Source of the DNA: JBOHRE01 sp050732635
GTDB taxonomy: Bacteria; Gemmatimonadota; Gemmatimonadetes; Longimicrobiales; RSA9
Direction of reading: 5' to 3'
Assembly: GCA_050732635.1 (NCBI GenBank)
Contig: JBOHRE010000122.1
Span: forward strand, 1-8,524
Length of the DNA: 8,524 nt
In this document: in pieces, positions 1-6,194 of the stretch
Numbering within the stretch: position 1 is the stretch's first letter
Layout of the letters: every line of letters begins with the position of its first letter
Position numbers and translations under genes: made by a program
The notes under the pieces: generated by a model
What the model saw: the letters and a program-made list of their open reading frames with translations, nothing else
Databases searched by the model: none
Told to the model about the DNA's origin: nothing

Positions 1-17
1 ACCGTGCGCTGCCTGGC

Positions 18-74
18 CCGGACTGCGGGCTGGCCGGCCACCGCGCCTCGGCCGGACTGCGGGCTGGCCGGCCA
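18..74. repeat. 23-bp direct repeat, two copies
   Basis: Positions 18-40 and 52-74 are identical over 23 bases, starting CCGGACTGCGGGCTGGCCGG. The copies are offset by 34 bases with an 11-base spacer. Each copy contains the palindrome TGGCCGGCCA. The repeat lies in the non-coding left end of the window, upstream of the dyad motif at 151-170. Its function is unknown. It could be part of a repeat element whose left portion lies outside the window. Confidence 0.75.
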
Positions 75-150
75 GGGCGCTCAGCGGCGCCACGTGTGGC
101 GGCGCGGCAAGGAGGGGGCGTGGCCCAAAACGGAGCCTGGCGGCGGGGCG

Positions 151-170
151 CTGTACAACATGTACCAAAA
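151..170 (+). promoter_or_regulatory. Dyad motif CTGTACA-N3-TGTACCAAAA, copy 1
   Basis: GTACA (153-157) and TGTAC (161-165) form a perfect inverted repeat around a 3-base spacer, with an asymmetric CCAAAA tail on the right. The same 20-base arrangement occurs on the minus strand at 8261-8280 and on the plus strand at 8504-8523. In all three copies a CCCAA block sits at the same distance on the inner side (here CCCAA at 124-128). The motif may be a repressor operator upstream of the helicase leader, or the right terminus of a repeat element that begins before the window. TACA/TGTA half-sites recall BlaI/MecI/CopY-type operators, but with a different spacer, so no regulator can be assigned. Confidence 0.55.
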
Positions 171-246
171 ACAAGAGGGGGCGCGGTGGGTGGCTTGGCA
201 CCGGCGGCCGCCCATCGGTCGGTCCACGTCGCGCTCCGGTGCACGC

Positions 247-275
247 TTGCGGAAAGCGTCGTCTGGCGCTAGCTT
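247..275 (+). promoter_or_regulatory. Possible sigma-70-like promoter for the helicase leader
   Basis: TTGCGG (247-252) and TAGCTT (270-275) are separated by 17 bases, each matching 3 of 6 consensus positions. A second possible -10, TATCTT at 283-288, matches 4 of 6 but has no good -35 partner. Either would start a leader of about 145-155 nt containing the two hairpins before the helicase gene. This is a weak prediction made from spacing alone. Confidence 0.25.
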
Positions 276-331
276 CGACCGGTATCTTTGAACGTTGGCG
301 GAATTGCCGCCGACACCGGCGTGCAACACAG

Positions 332-363
332 GGGACCCGGCCAAAGCCGCGGTCCCTATTTTT
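332..363 (+). terminator. Terminator-like hairpin 1 in the helicase leader
   Basis: GGGACC (332-337) pairs with GGTCCC (351-356), and CGGC (338-341) pairs with GCCG (346-349) around a CAAA loop, leaving one bulged C at 350. TATTTTT (357-363) follows directly. This has the stem plus U-run form of an intrinsic terminator. It lies inside the leader about 70 bases before the helicase start, so it may end an upstream transcript or act as an attenuator. Confidence 0.55.
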
Positions 364-374
364 ACGCTCTTGAT

Positions 375-420
375 TCCCGGACCCCAGGGGCACGTGAGCG
401 CTGGGGCCCGGGATTTTTTT
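375..420 (+). terminator. Terminator/attenuator hairpin 2 abutting the helicase RBS
   Basis: TCCCGG (375-380) pairs with CCGGGA (408-413), and CCCCAG (382-387) pairs with CTGGGG (401-406), with a single A/C mismatch between the helices and a 13-nt loop. Seven T residues follow at 414-420. This is the strongest intrinsic terminator in the window. It ends only four bases before the helicase Shine-Dalgarno at 425-431, which favours attenuation or readthrough control over ordinary termination of an upstream gene. Confidence 0.7.
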
Positions 421-435
421 ATTTGGAAGGACCGA

Positions 436-1725
436 ATGCACACGAAGACAATGAAGCACCCCGAGCGGCCGCAGACGGCCGACTTCGGTTCACTACGGCT
501 GCATCCGCAGCTCCTGAGCGCGGTGCACGAGCTGGGGTTCGATCAGCCGACCCCGATTCAGGCGGCGACGATCCCGCCCGCGGTCGCGGGCAAGGACGTG
601 CTCGGCTGCGCCATGACGGGCAGTGGCAAGACGGCGGCGTTCCTGCTGCCGATCCTCGAGCGGCTGCGCGAGCGACCCCGCGGCCGCAGCCGGGCGCTGA
701 TCCTGACGCCGACGCGTGAGCTGGCGGCGCAGATCGTCGCACATCTGGACGAGCTGGCAAGGCACACGCGCGTCCGCGGCGCCGCCATCTACGGCGGCGT
801 CGGCATGGTGCCGCAGGAGCGCGCGCTGCGCCGCGGCGTCGACGTGCTGGTCGCCACACCGGGCCGGCTGCTCGACCACCTGCAGTACGATTACGCGCGC
901 CTCGACGGCATCGAGGTGCTGGTGCTCGATGAGGCCGACCGTATGCTGGACATGGGCTTCCTGCCCGCCATCAAGCGCGTCCTCGCCCGGCTGCCGAAGC
1001 GGCCGCGCCAGACGCTGCTGTTCTCGGCGACCATGCCTGCGCCGATGCGCGAGCTGGCGCGGGAGCTGCTGCGCGACCCGGTCATCATCGGCACGGAGCG
1101 CAAGCAGACGCCGCCGGCCGCCATCACGCAGGCACTCTATCCAGTGGCCGCGGCCGCGAAGCCGCAGCTGCTGGTCGAGCTGCTGCAGCGCGGCGAGATC
1201 GGCAGCGCGATCGTGTTCTGCCGCACCAAGCACCGCGCCGACCGGCTCGCCGACAAGCTCGTCAGGCAGGGCGTCGCCGTCGCGCGGATCCACGGCAACC
1301 GCAGCCAGTCGCAGCGCACGCAGGCGCTCGCGGGCTTCAAGGCCGGTCGGTTCCGCGTGCTGGTCGCGACGGACATCGTCGCGCGCGGCATCGACGTCGA
1401 CACGCTCGGCCACGTGGTCAACTTCGACGTGCCGGCCGAGCCCGAGAGCTACATCCACCGCATCGGCCGCACCGCGCGCGCCGGCGCGTCGGGCGAGGCG
1501 TTCACGTTCGTGGCGCGGGAGGAAGAGGAGCAGGTCCGCGCGATCGAGCGCGCGCTCGGCCGCCGCATCGAGCGGCGCACCATCGATGGCTTCGATTATA
1601 GAGCGCGGGCGACGGGGCCCGATCAGGTGCAGAGCCGAGGCGATCGGTCGCGGCGACCGGAGCGGCCGCGGCGAGCGCAGCGGCCTGCGGAGCGCACGCG
1701 CGGCCGGCGCTGGCGGGCGGCCTAG
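436..1725 (+). CDS. DEAD-box ATP-dependent RNA helicase, RhlE-like
   Basis: This is a 429-residue superfamily 2 RNA helicase that remodels RNA duplexes or RNA-protein complexes in the cytoplasm using ATP. All core motifs are intact: Q motif (F17, then PTPIQ at 38-42), motif I AMTGSGKT (59-66), Ia PTRELAAQ (92-99), DEAD-class motif II DEAD (165-168), SAT (197-199), IVFCRTK (259-265), ATDIVARGID (311-320) and HRIGRTARAG (341-350). The final 45 or so residues are a basic, Arg-rich tail, as in RhlE/CsdA-type helicases, probably for RNA binding. I chose the ATG at 436 because GGAAGGA (425-431) lies 4 bases upstream. The frame is open further upstream, but that part overlaps the hairpins and does not resemble protein. 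Two terminator-like hairpins precede the gene and suggest attenuation. The exact subfamily cannot be fixed from sequence alone. Confidence 0.95.
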   Translation: MHTKTMKHPERPQTADFGSLRLHPQLLSAVHELGFDQPTPIQAATIPPAVAGKDVLGCAMTGSGKTAAFLLPILERLRERPRGRSRALILTPTRELAAQIVAHLDELARHTRVRGAAIYGGVGMVPQERALRRGVDVLVATPGRLLDHLQYDYARLDGIEVLVLDEADRMLDMGFLPAIKRVLARLPKRPRQTLLFSATMPAPMRELARELLRDPVIIGTERKQTPPAAITQALYPVAAAAKPQLLVELLQRGEIGSAIVFCRTKHRADRLADKLVRQGVAVARIHGNRSQSQRTQALAGFKAGRFRVLVATDIVARGIDVDTLGHVVNFDVPAEPESYIHRIGRTARAGASGEAFTFVAREEEEQVRAIERALGRRIERRTIDGFDYRARATGPDQVQSRGDRSRRPERPRRAQRPAERTRGRRWRAA

Positions 1726-1762
1726 CGCCGCCGACCGATTCGATTGGGCTCTGACCGTGGCC

Positions 1763-1783
1763 TGAACCGGGGGCCGTGGTTCA
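1763..1783. other. Hairpin between the helicase and DinB genes
   Basis: TGAACC (1763-1768) and GGTTCA (1778-1783) can form a 6-bp stem with a 9-nt loop, 38 bases after the helicase stop. There is no T-run, so it is not a standard intrinsic terminator. It could be an RNA end-protecting stem or chance in GC-rich sequence. The rest of the gap (1726-1834) shows nothing else convincing. Confidence 0.3.
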
Positions 1784-1834
1784 CGCGCGAAATCGCAGCG
1801 AGCTCCGGCCCTGATCCTGCAGTCCGCGCCCCCG

Positions 1835-2380
1835 ATGCCAGACCTCGCCGCCCACTATCTGCAGGACGTCCTCCTCCAGCTCCGCAAACAGAAGCGACTG
1901 GCGGAGCAGGCCATCGAGCAGCTCACTGACGACGACCTGTTCCACCAGCCCGACCCCGAGTCGAACAGCATCGCGTTGCTGATCAAGCACATGGCCGGCA
2001 ACATGCGCTCGCGCTGGACGGACTTCCTGACGAGCGACGGCGAGAAGCCGGACCGCGAGCGCGACCGCGAGTTCGAGCTGGAGCCGGGGACGGACCGCGC
2101 GACGGTGATGGGGTGGTGGGAGGACGGCTGGGCGCGCGTGTTCGAGGCGATCGAGCCGCTCGAGCCCGGCGACCTGCTGCGCACCATCACGATCCGCGGC
2201 GAGCCGCACACGGTGCTGGAGGCGATCGACCGCCAGCTCACGCACTACGCGAACCACGTGGGCCAGATCGTCTACATCGCCAAGCTGCGGCGCGCAGCCG
2301 AGTGGCGCTCGCTGAGCATTCCGCGCGGACAGTCGCGCACGTTCGACGTGAGCAAGGCCGGCCAGCAGACGAGGCTGTAG
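1835..2380 (+). CDS. DinB superfamily protein, DUF1572 family
   Basis: The predicted protein has 181 residues. It matches the DUF1572 branch of the DinB/YfiT-like four-helix-bundle superfamily, recognisable from the KHMAGNMRSRWTDFL segment (51-65), the RDREFE segment (76-81) and HYANHVGQIVYIAK (137-150). H52, H137 and H141 sit where the superfamily's three-histidine metal site is expected. Some superfamily members are metal-dependent thiol transferases using bacillithiol or mycothiol, but DUF1572 proteins have no assigned reaction as far as I know. There is no signal peptide, so it is probably cytoplasmic. The ATG at 1835 is the first in frame but has no clear Shine-Dalgarno, so the start is less certain than the family. 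The gene lies 109 bases after the helicase and 146 bases before the selenoprotein candidate on the same strand. Confidence 0.88.
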   Translation: MPDLAAHYLQDVLLQLRKQKRLAEQAIEQLTDDDLFHQPDPESNSIALLIKHMAGNMRSRWTDFLTSDGEKPDRERDREFELEPGTDRATVMGWWEDGWARVFEAIEPLEPGDLLRTITIRGEPHTVLEAIDRQLTHYANHVGQIVYIAKLRRAAEWRSLSIPRGQSRTFDVSKAGQQTRL

Positions 2381-2382
2381 AC

Positions 2383-2430
2383 GTCGAGGTCGAGGTCGAG
2401 GTCGACGTTGACGTTGTCGTTGACGTTGAC
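2383..2430 (+). repeat. Degenerate hexanucleotide tandem repeat (8 units)
   Basis: Starting 2 bases after the DinB stop codon, eight hexamers run in register: three GTCGAG, then GTCGAC, GTTGAC, GTTGTC, GTTGAC and GTTGAC. The array is non-coding as annotated, although read in the frame of the downstream gene it would give alternating Val and Glu/Asp. It drifts gradually from GTCGAG to GTTGAC, as expected of a slippage-generated array that has since accumulated substitutions. The remaining gap (2431-2526) holds only the downstream ribosome binding site. Confidence 0.8.
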
Positions 2431-2526
2431 GCCGGCTCGGTGTCCACGCGCGCTGACATGGCAGAGCACGGAGGCTGGCACGGGGTTCGCAACCGACGCG
2501 TAGCGATTCCCGTGCAAGGAGTGGCC

Positions 2527-3102
2527 ATGGCGATCGAATGGAGGCGCGACGTCGACGCCGCGCTCGAGGACGCGAAGAAGCAGGGCAAGCCGGTTCTGCT
2601 CGATTTCAGTGCAGCACCGACGTGAGCCGGCTGTGCTCGGCTGGATGCCGAGGTGTACCCTGATGAGCGCGTCGCGCGGTTCATCACGGAAAACTTCATT
2701 CCCGCGCGCGTGCACGTGCGCGAGCAACCGGAGGACTTCCGGCGGCTCGGCGAGCGGTTCGGCGCGGAGTGGACGCCGACGATCCTGATCCTGGATCCGG
2801 AGGGTACGGAGCGGCACCGGATCGAGGGGTTCCTGCCCACCGACGACTTCATCGCGCAGCTCGCGGTGGGACGCGCCCGACTCGACTTCTCGGCCGGGCG
2901 CTTCGCCGACTCCGAGCGCCGCTTCCGCGAGGTCGTGGCACGGCACCCGGACACCGACACCGCAGCGGAAGCGCTGTACTGGGCCGGCGTCGCCAGGTAC
3001 AAGGCCACGGACGACGCTGCGGCGTTGAAGGAGACGGGGCGCGCGTTCCAGGAGCGATACCAGAGCACGACCTGGGCGAAGAAGGCGTCCGTCTGGGCCT
3101 GA
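2527..3102 (+). CDS. Thioredoxin-fold selenoprotein (U-A-G-C motif) with TPR-like tail
   Basis: This is read as one 191-residue protein in which the in-frame TGA at 2623-2625 (codon 33) encodes selenocysteine. The ATG at 2527 follows AAGGAG (2516-2521) by 5 bases. Before the TGA comes a typical thioredoxin beta-strand, KPVLLDFSAAPT (21-32). After it, in the same frame, comes AGCARLDAEVYPDERVARFI (34-53), so the redox motif is U33-A-G-C36 in place of CxxC. WTPT (82-85) supplies the expected cis-proline (P84), followed by the TILILDPEGTE strand-turn. Residues from about 115 onward look like one TPR-type helical hairpin unit. There is no signal peptide, so a cytoplasmic thiol-disulfide or peroxide-handling role is inferred. 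A SECIS-like hairpin follows the TGA. Ordinary annotation would split this into a 32-residue ORF and a truncated ORF starting near 2653. The true terminator is a second TGA at 3100-3102. Alternatives are a nonsense mutation or sequencing error, but the exact catalytic position, intact frame on both sides and hairpin argue against them. Confidence 0.85.
2623..2659 (+). promoter_or_regulatory. Candidate bacterial SECIS element with Sec codon TGA
   Basis: The TGA is at 2623-2625. CTCGGC (2636-2641) pairs perfectly with GCCGAG (2647-2652) around the loop TGGAT (2642-2646). The stem can be extended by wobble pairs (2632-2635 with 2654-2657, G2653 bulged) and by GG (2629-2630) with CC (2658-2659). 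The loop starts 16 nt after the TGA and has G as its second base. That matches the known requirements of bacterial SECIS elements: loop about 16-37 nt from UGA and a G among its first two bases. SelB would bind this hairpin to deliver Sec-tRNA. No selA, selB, selC or selD gene is in the window. Confidence 0.75.
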
Positions 3103-3127
3103 CGCGCGGCTCCACGCGTCCCGCGCG
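3103..3127 (+). terminator. GC-rich stem-loop after the selenoprotein gene
   Basis: CGCGCGG (3103-3109) pairs with CCGCGCG (3121-3127) around an 11-nt loop, immediately after the stop codon. There is no T-run, so intrinsic termination is uncertain. The rest of the gap to the next gene contains a 14-bp palindrome, GCTGCCGCGGCAGC (3153-3166), and otherwise nothing clear until the metalloprotease ribosome binding site. Confidence 0.35.
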
Positions 3128-3280
3128 GGTGCTCACTGCTGCGCCGGCGCCTGCTGCCGCGGCAGCGGCAGGTTCGAGTCCGGCGGCACGCTGGCGGCAG
3201 CCATTTGCCGGCGGCCGTGTACGCGTCGCAAGTTGGGCCCGTACTCTCTGCCGTGTCCCCCACCCGACGAGGTTCGAGCA

Positions 3281-5779
3281 ATGACCCGCTCCCTATCCGT
3301 GCGACGTCGCGCGGCGCGCTCCGGGCCGTGCCTGCTGCTCATCGTCACTGCCGCGCTCGCGGCCGGCTGCGCATCGGCGCCGACGGGCCCACCGGCGGCG
3401 GCGACGTCGCCACGTCAGCTGCCGACGATCGACGGTTACACACGTGCCATGGACGCGCAGCCCGGCTACCTGCCGCTGTACTGGGACCCGGTGGGCGGAC
3501 GGCTGCTGCTCGAGGTGCCGCGGCCCGGCGAGGAGCTGCTGTACCTGACGTCGCACGCGACCGGTATCGGCTCGAATGAGCTCGGCATCGACCGCGGCGA
3601 GATCGCAGACGAGCACATCGCGCGCTTCGAGCGTGTCGGTCCGCGCCTGCTGCTGGTGCTGACGAACCCACTGTTCCGCGCGGAGCGGGGCGCGACGCCG
3701 GCGCTCGAGCGTTCGGTCGAGGAGTCGTTCCCGACATCGACGATCGGCGGCTTCGACATCGTCGCCGAGCAGGACGGCCACGTGCTCGTGGATGCCACGT
3801 CGTTCTTCCTGCGCGACGCGGTCGATCTGGCGGGCCAGCTCGAGCGCTCGGATCAGGGCACGTTCCGGCTGGAGTCGCAGCGCAGCGCGATCTGGCTGCC
3901 GCGCACGAAGGCGTTCCCGGAGAACACGGAGGTCGAGGCGTCGCTCACCTTCACGAGCGAGCGGCCAGGCTCGGAGATCCGGCGCCATACGCCGGACGGC
4001 CGCTCGCTGACGCTGCGCCAGCACCACTCGTTCGTGAAGCTGCCCGAGCCGGGCTACGAGCCGCGCCGCTTCGACCCGCGCGTCGGCCTGTTCGGCGTCT
4101 ACTTCTACGACTTCGGCAAGCCGTTCGACGAGGACTTCGTCACGCGCTACGCGAGCCGCCACCGGCTGGTCAAGCGCGACCCGTCAGCCGCGGTGAGCGA
4201 GCCGGTTGAGCCGATCGTCTACTACCTCGACCCGGCGATCCCGGAGCCATACCGCAGCGCGTTCAAGGAGGGCGGCGGCTGGTGGAACGAGGTCTTCGAG
4301 GCCGCCGGATTCCGCGACGCGTTCCGCATCGAGGACATGCCCGCCGACATGGACCCCATGGACGCGCGCTACAACGTGATCCAGTGGGTGCACCGCACGG
4401 AGGCGGGCTCATCGATCGGCCCATCGTTCCGCGATCCGCGCACCGGCGAGATCATCAAGGCCGCCGTGCGCATGGACTCCTACCGCTCGCTCGCGAACTA
4501 CAACGTGTACGCGGGCGCGGTCGGCACCGCCGGCGACTGGATCGGCGGCATCGACCCGGGCGTCAGCCCCGAGGCGTTCGTCATGTCGCGACGTCGCCAA
4601 CACGCCGCGCACGAGATCGGCCACACGCTCGGGCTCGCGCACAACTTCATCGCCATCAGCTACGGCCGCGCCTCCGTGATGGACTACCCCGCCCCGCTCA
4701 TCCGCATCACCGACGGCGCGATCGACCTGCGCGACGCCTACCGGCCCGGCGCGGGTGCCTACGACACGCTCGCGATCCGCTACGCCTATGAGCCGGTGCC
4801 CGCAGGACAGACCGAGGCCGAGTTCCTGAACGGGCTCCTGCTCGAGGCACAACATCAGGGCTGGCACTTCATCACGAACCCGGACGCGGGCGCCGGCAAC
4901 GCACACCCGGACGCGTCCTGGTGGACCAATGGCGCCGATCCGCTCGATGAGCTGGCGCGCGTGCTGGAGGTGCGTCGCCTGCTGATCGACCGCTTCGACG
5001 AGCGCGCCATCGAGCCGGGCGAGCCGCTGCACAAGCTGTGGGAACGCTTCGCGCCCGTCTACTTCCACCACCGCGCCACCTACGAGGCCGCCATCAAGAC
5101 GATCGGCGGCATGGAGTACCGCTACGGAGTGCGCGGCGACCCGCTGCCGGTGACCACGCTGCTCCCCGCCGCGCGCGTCGAGCACGCGCTGAACCTGCTG
5201 TCCGCCGCGCTCGCGCCCGACGCGCTCGCCATTCCCGAGCGCATCCTGCGCCAGCTCGCGCCGCAGTCCTTCGGCTTCATCGGCGGCATGGCGGACTTCG
5301 CGACCGCCGCCGACCCGGCGTTCGATCAGGTCGGCGTCGCCCGCTCGCTGGCCAGCGAGATCGTCGGCGGCGTGCTGCACCCAGCGCGCGCTGCTCGTGT
5401 CGTCGCGTTCCAGGCGCGGGAGCCGTCCTTGCCGTCTCTCGAGGACGTCATCGCCCGGCTGGTCGACGACGCCTGGCAGCGCCCCGCGACCGCCGCCGAC
5501 GCCAGCCTCGTGCGCGTCGTCCAGCGCGTCGTCGTCGATGAGCTGCTCGACCTCGCCGCCCACGATGACGCGACTGCCGAAGCCCGCGCCGCCGCCGAGT
5601 GGGGGCTGCGCCGCGCACTCGCGCGTGCCGAGCAGCCGCCGCGCGATGCCAGCGACGCCGCGCACCGGCAGCACGTCGCCGCCGACATCACCCGCTTCCT
5701 CGACCGCGGCTGGCTGGCCGTCGAGCGGAGTGAGCCGCTGCGCGCACCGGGTTGGGCGCGGGATGAGGTGCGGTTCTAG
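3281..5779 (+). CDS. Zinc-dependent metzincin lipoprotein, DUF5117/DUF5118 type
   Basis: This 832-residue protein is predicted to be a secreted, lipid-anchored zinc peptidase. Residues 1-29 form a lipoprotein signal with Arg-rich n-region (RRRAAR, 8-13), a hydrophobic core and ALAAGC, making C30 the likely lipidated residue. The N-terminal third (about 45-300) resembles the DUF5118/DUF5117 regions. The catalytic part contains HEIGHTLGLAH (444-454), with H444, H448 and H454 as zinc ligands and E445 as catalytic base. SVMDYPAP (465-472) supplies the metzincin Met-turn (M467). The C-terminal third is helical-looking and ends near the stop without a recognised domain. The ATG at 3281 was chosen because GAGG (3269-3272) precedes it by 8 bases and the lipoprotein signal starts there. 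An in-frame ATG at 3233 would place 16 extra residues before the signal. The substrate is unknown. Proteins of this family are typically 800-900 residues, so the gene looks complete. Confidence 0.92.
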   Translation: MTRSLSVRRRAARSGPCLLLIVTAALAAGCASAPTGPPAAATSPRQLPTIDGYTRAMDAQPGYLPLYWDPVGGRLLLEVPRPGEELLYLTSHATGIGSNELGIDRGEIADEHIARFERVGPRLLLVLTNPLFRAERGATPALERSVEESFPTSTIGGFDIVAEQDGHVLVDATSFFLRDAVDLAGQLERSDQGTFRLESQRSAIWLPRTKAFPENTEVEASLTFTSERPGSEIRRHTPDGRSLTLRQHHSFVKLPEPGYEPRRFDPRVGLFGVYFYDFGKPFDEDFVTRYASRHRLVKRDPSAAVSEPVEPIVYYLDPAIPEPYRSAFKEGGGWWNEVFEAAGFRDAFRIEDMPADMDPMDARYNVIQWVHRTEAGSSIGPSFRDPRTGEIIKAAVRMDSYRSLANYNVYAGAVGTAGDWIGGIDPGVSPEAFVMSRRRQHAAHEIGHTLGLAHNFIAISYGRASVMDYPAPLIRITDGAIDLRDAYRPGAGAYDTLAIRYAYEPVPAGQTEAEFLNGLLLEAQHQGWHFITNPDAGAGNAHPDASWWTNGADPLDELARVLEVRRLLIDRFDERAIEPGEPLHKLWERFAPVYFHHRATYEAAIKTIGGMEYRYGVRGDPLPVTTLLPAARVEHALNLLSAALAPDALAIPERILRQLAPQSFGFIGGMADFATAADPAFDQVGVARSLASEIVGGVLHPARAARVVAFQAREPSLPSLEDVIARLVDDAWQRPATAADASLVRVVQRVVVDELLDLAAHDDATAEARAAAEWGLRRALARAEQPPRDASDAAHRQHVAADITRFLDRGWLAVERSEPLRAPGWARDEVRF

Positions 5780-5891
5780 GGCACGCGAAGACGCGGCGAG
5801 CGGCGACCGTGACGCAGAACCAGCGACCGCCGTCTCGGCGCGGGAAATGCACAGATGTTGGACGCGCAGAGAAGCATGCCCAGGAGGCAGT

Positions 5892-6095
5892 ATGGCTGAG
5901 AAGCAGAAGGATCAGCGGTCGCGTGACAAGCGGACGCAGAACGTACGGCCGGTGAGCCGGGAGTCGACGCCGCCGCGCGGGGTGACGCAGCAACAGCCGG
6001 GCAAGCGGGAGAAGACGCCGCGGCGCAGGCAGCCAGTCGCGCGGCGAGCGACGACGGGCTCAGCAGTGGATGGTGGCGAGTCCGCGCGTGAGTAG
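5892..6095 (+). CDS. Small basic, probably disordered protein
   Basis: A 67-codon frame starts with ATG at 5892, four bases after a near-perfect Shine-Dalgarno AGGAGG (5882-5887), the best in the window. The product has 13 Arg and 5 Lys, more than a quarter of its residues. It is rich in Gln, Pro, Ser and Thr, and has almost no hydrophobic residues. No membrane segment, signal peptide or known motif is visible, and I do not recognise the family. Such composition suggests an intrinsically disordered nucleic-acid-binding or ribosome-associated protein, which is inference. It lies 112 bases after the metalloprotease and converges on the minus-strand gene at 6195-6620. The strong ribosome binding site is the main reason to call it real. 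Confidence 0.55.
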   Translation: MAEKQKDQRSRDKRTQNVRPVSRESTPPRGVTQQQPGKREKTPRRRQPVARRATTGSAVDGGESARE

Positions 6096-6128
6096 CGGCG
6101 AATAGCGGGCGCGGAAGCGAAGCGACGG

Positions 6129-6174
6129 GCGACGTCGCTCATGACTCCGCTGGTGGTCCCAGCAGCGACGTCGC
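6129..6174. terminator. Long stem-loop between convergent genes (possible bidirectional terminator)
   Basis: GCGACGTCGCT (6129-6139) pairs over 11 bp with AGCGACGTCGC (6164-6174). Inside, GCTGG (6149-6153) pairs with CCAGC (6159-6163), leaving a 9-nt bulge on the left side. Each outer arm is itself nearly palindromic (GCGACGTCGC). The structure sits in the 99-base gap between the small basic gene and the minus-strand gene, where a shared terminator would be expected. There is no T-run on either side, so termination efficiency is uncertain. Confidence 0.5.
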
Positions 6175-6194
6175 TCGTCTCTCCAGCGTGGGCG

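Noticed and set aside
88..101. Palindrome CGCCACGTGTGGCG as a specific operator
   Set aside because: It is a clean 6-bp inverted repeat with a 2-base centre, but it occurs once, has no adjacent promoter, and short palindromes are common in DNA of this GC content.
4..291. Plus-strand open frame at the left end
   Set aside because: Its composition is Arg/Gly/Ala-rich without motifs, there is no ribosome binding site, and it runs through the direct repeat and the dyad motif.
2527..3102. Pseudogene or alternative genetic code as explanation for the in-frame TGA
   Set aside because: The TGA sits precisely at the catalytic cysteine position, the frame continues intact to a normal C-terminus, and a SECIS-like hairpin follows. 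The other large genes contain no internal TGA, so general UGA reassignment is unlikely.
3116..3192. tRNA-like segment with a GGTTCGAGTCC T-loop motif
   Set aside because: The T-arm has a mismatch, the acceptor pairing is imperfect, and no proper D-arm or anticodon arm can be drawn in the 77-base span. The match is most likely chance in GC-rich sequence.
4409..5674. Long open frame on the minus strand opposite the metalloprotease
   Set aside because: It mirrors the metzincin gene's codon bias, has no recognisable domain or ribosome binding site, and overlaps the catalytic motif coding region.
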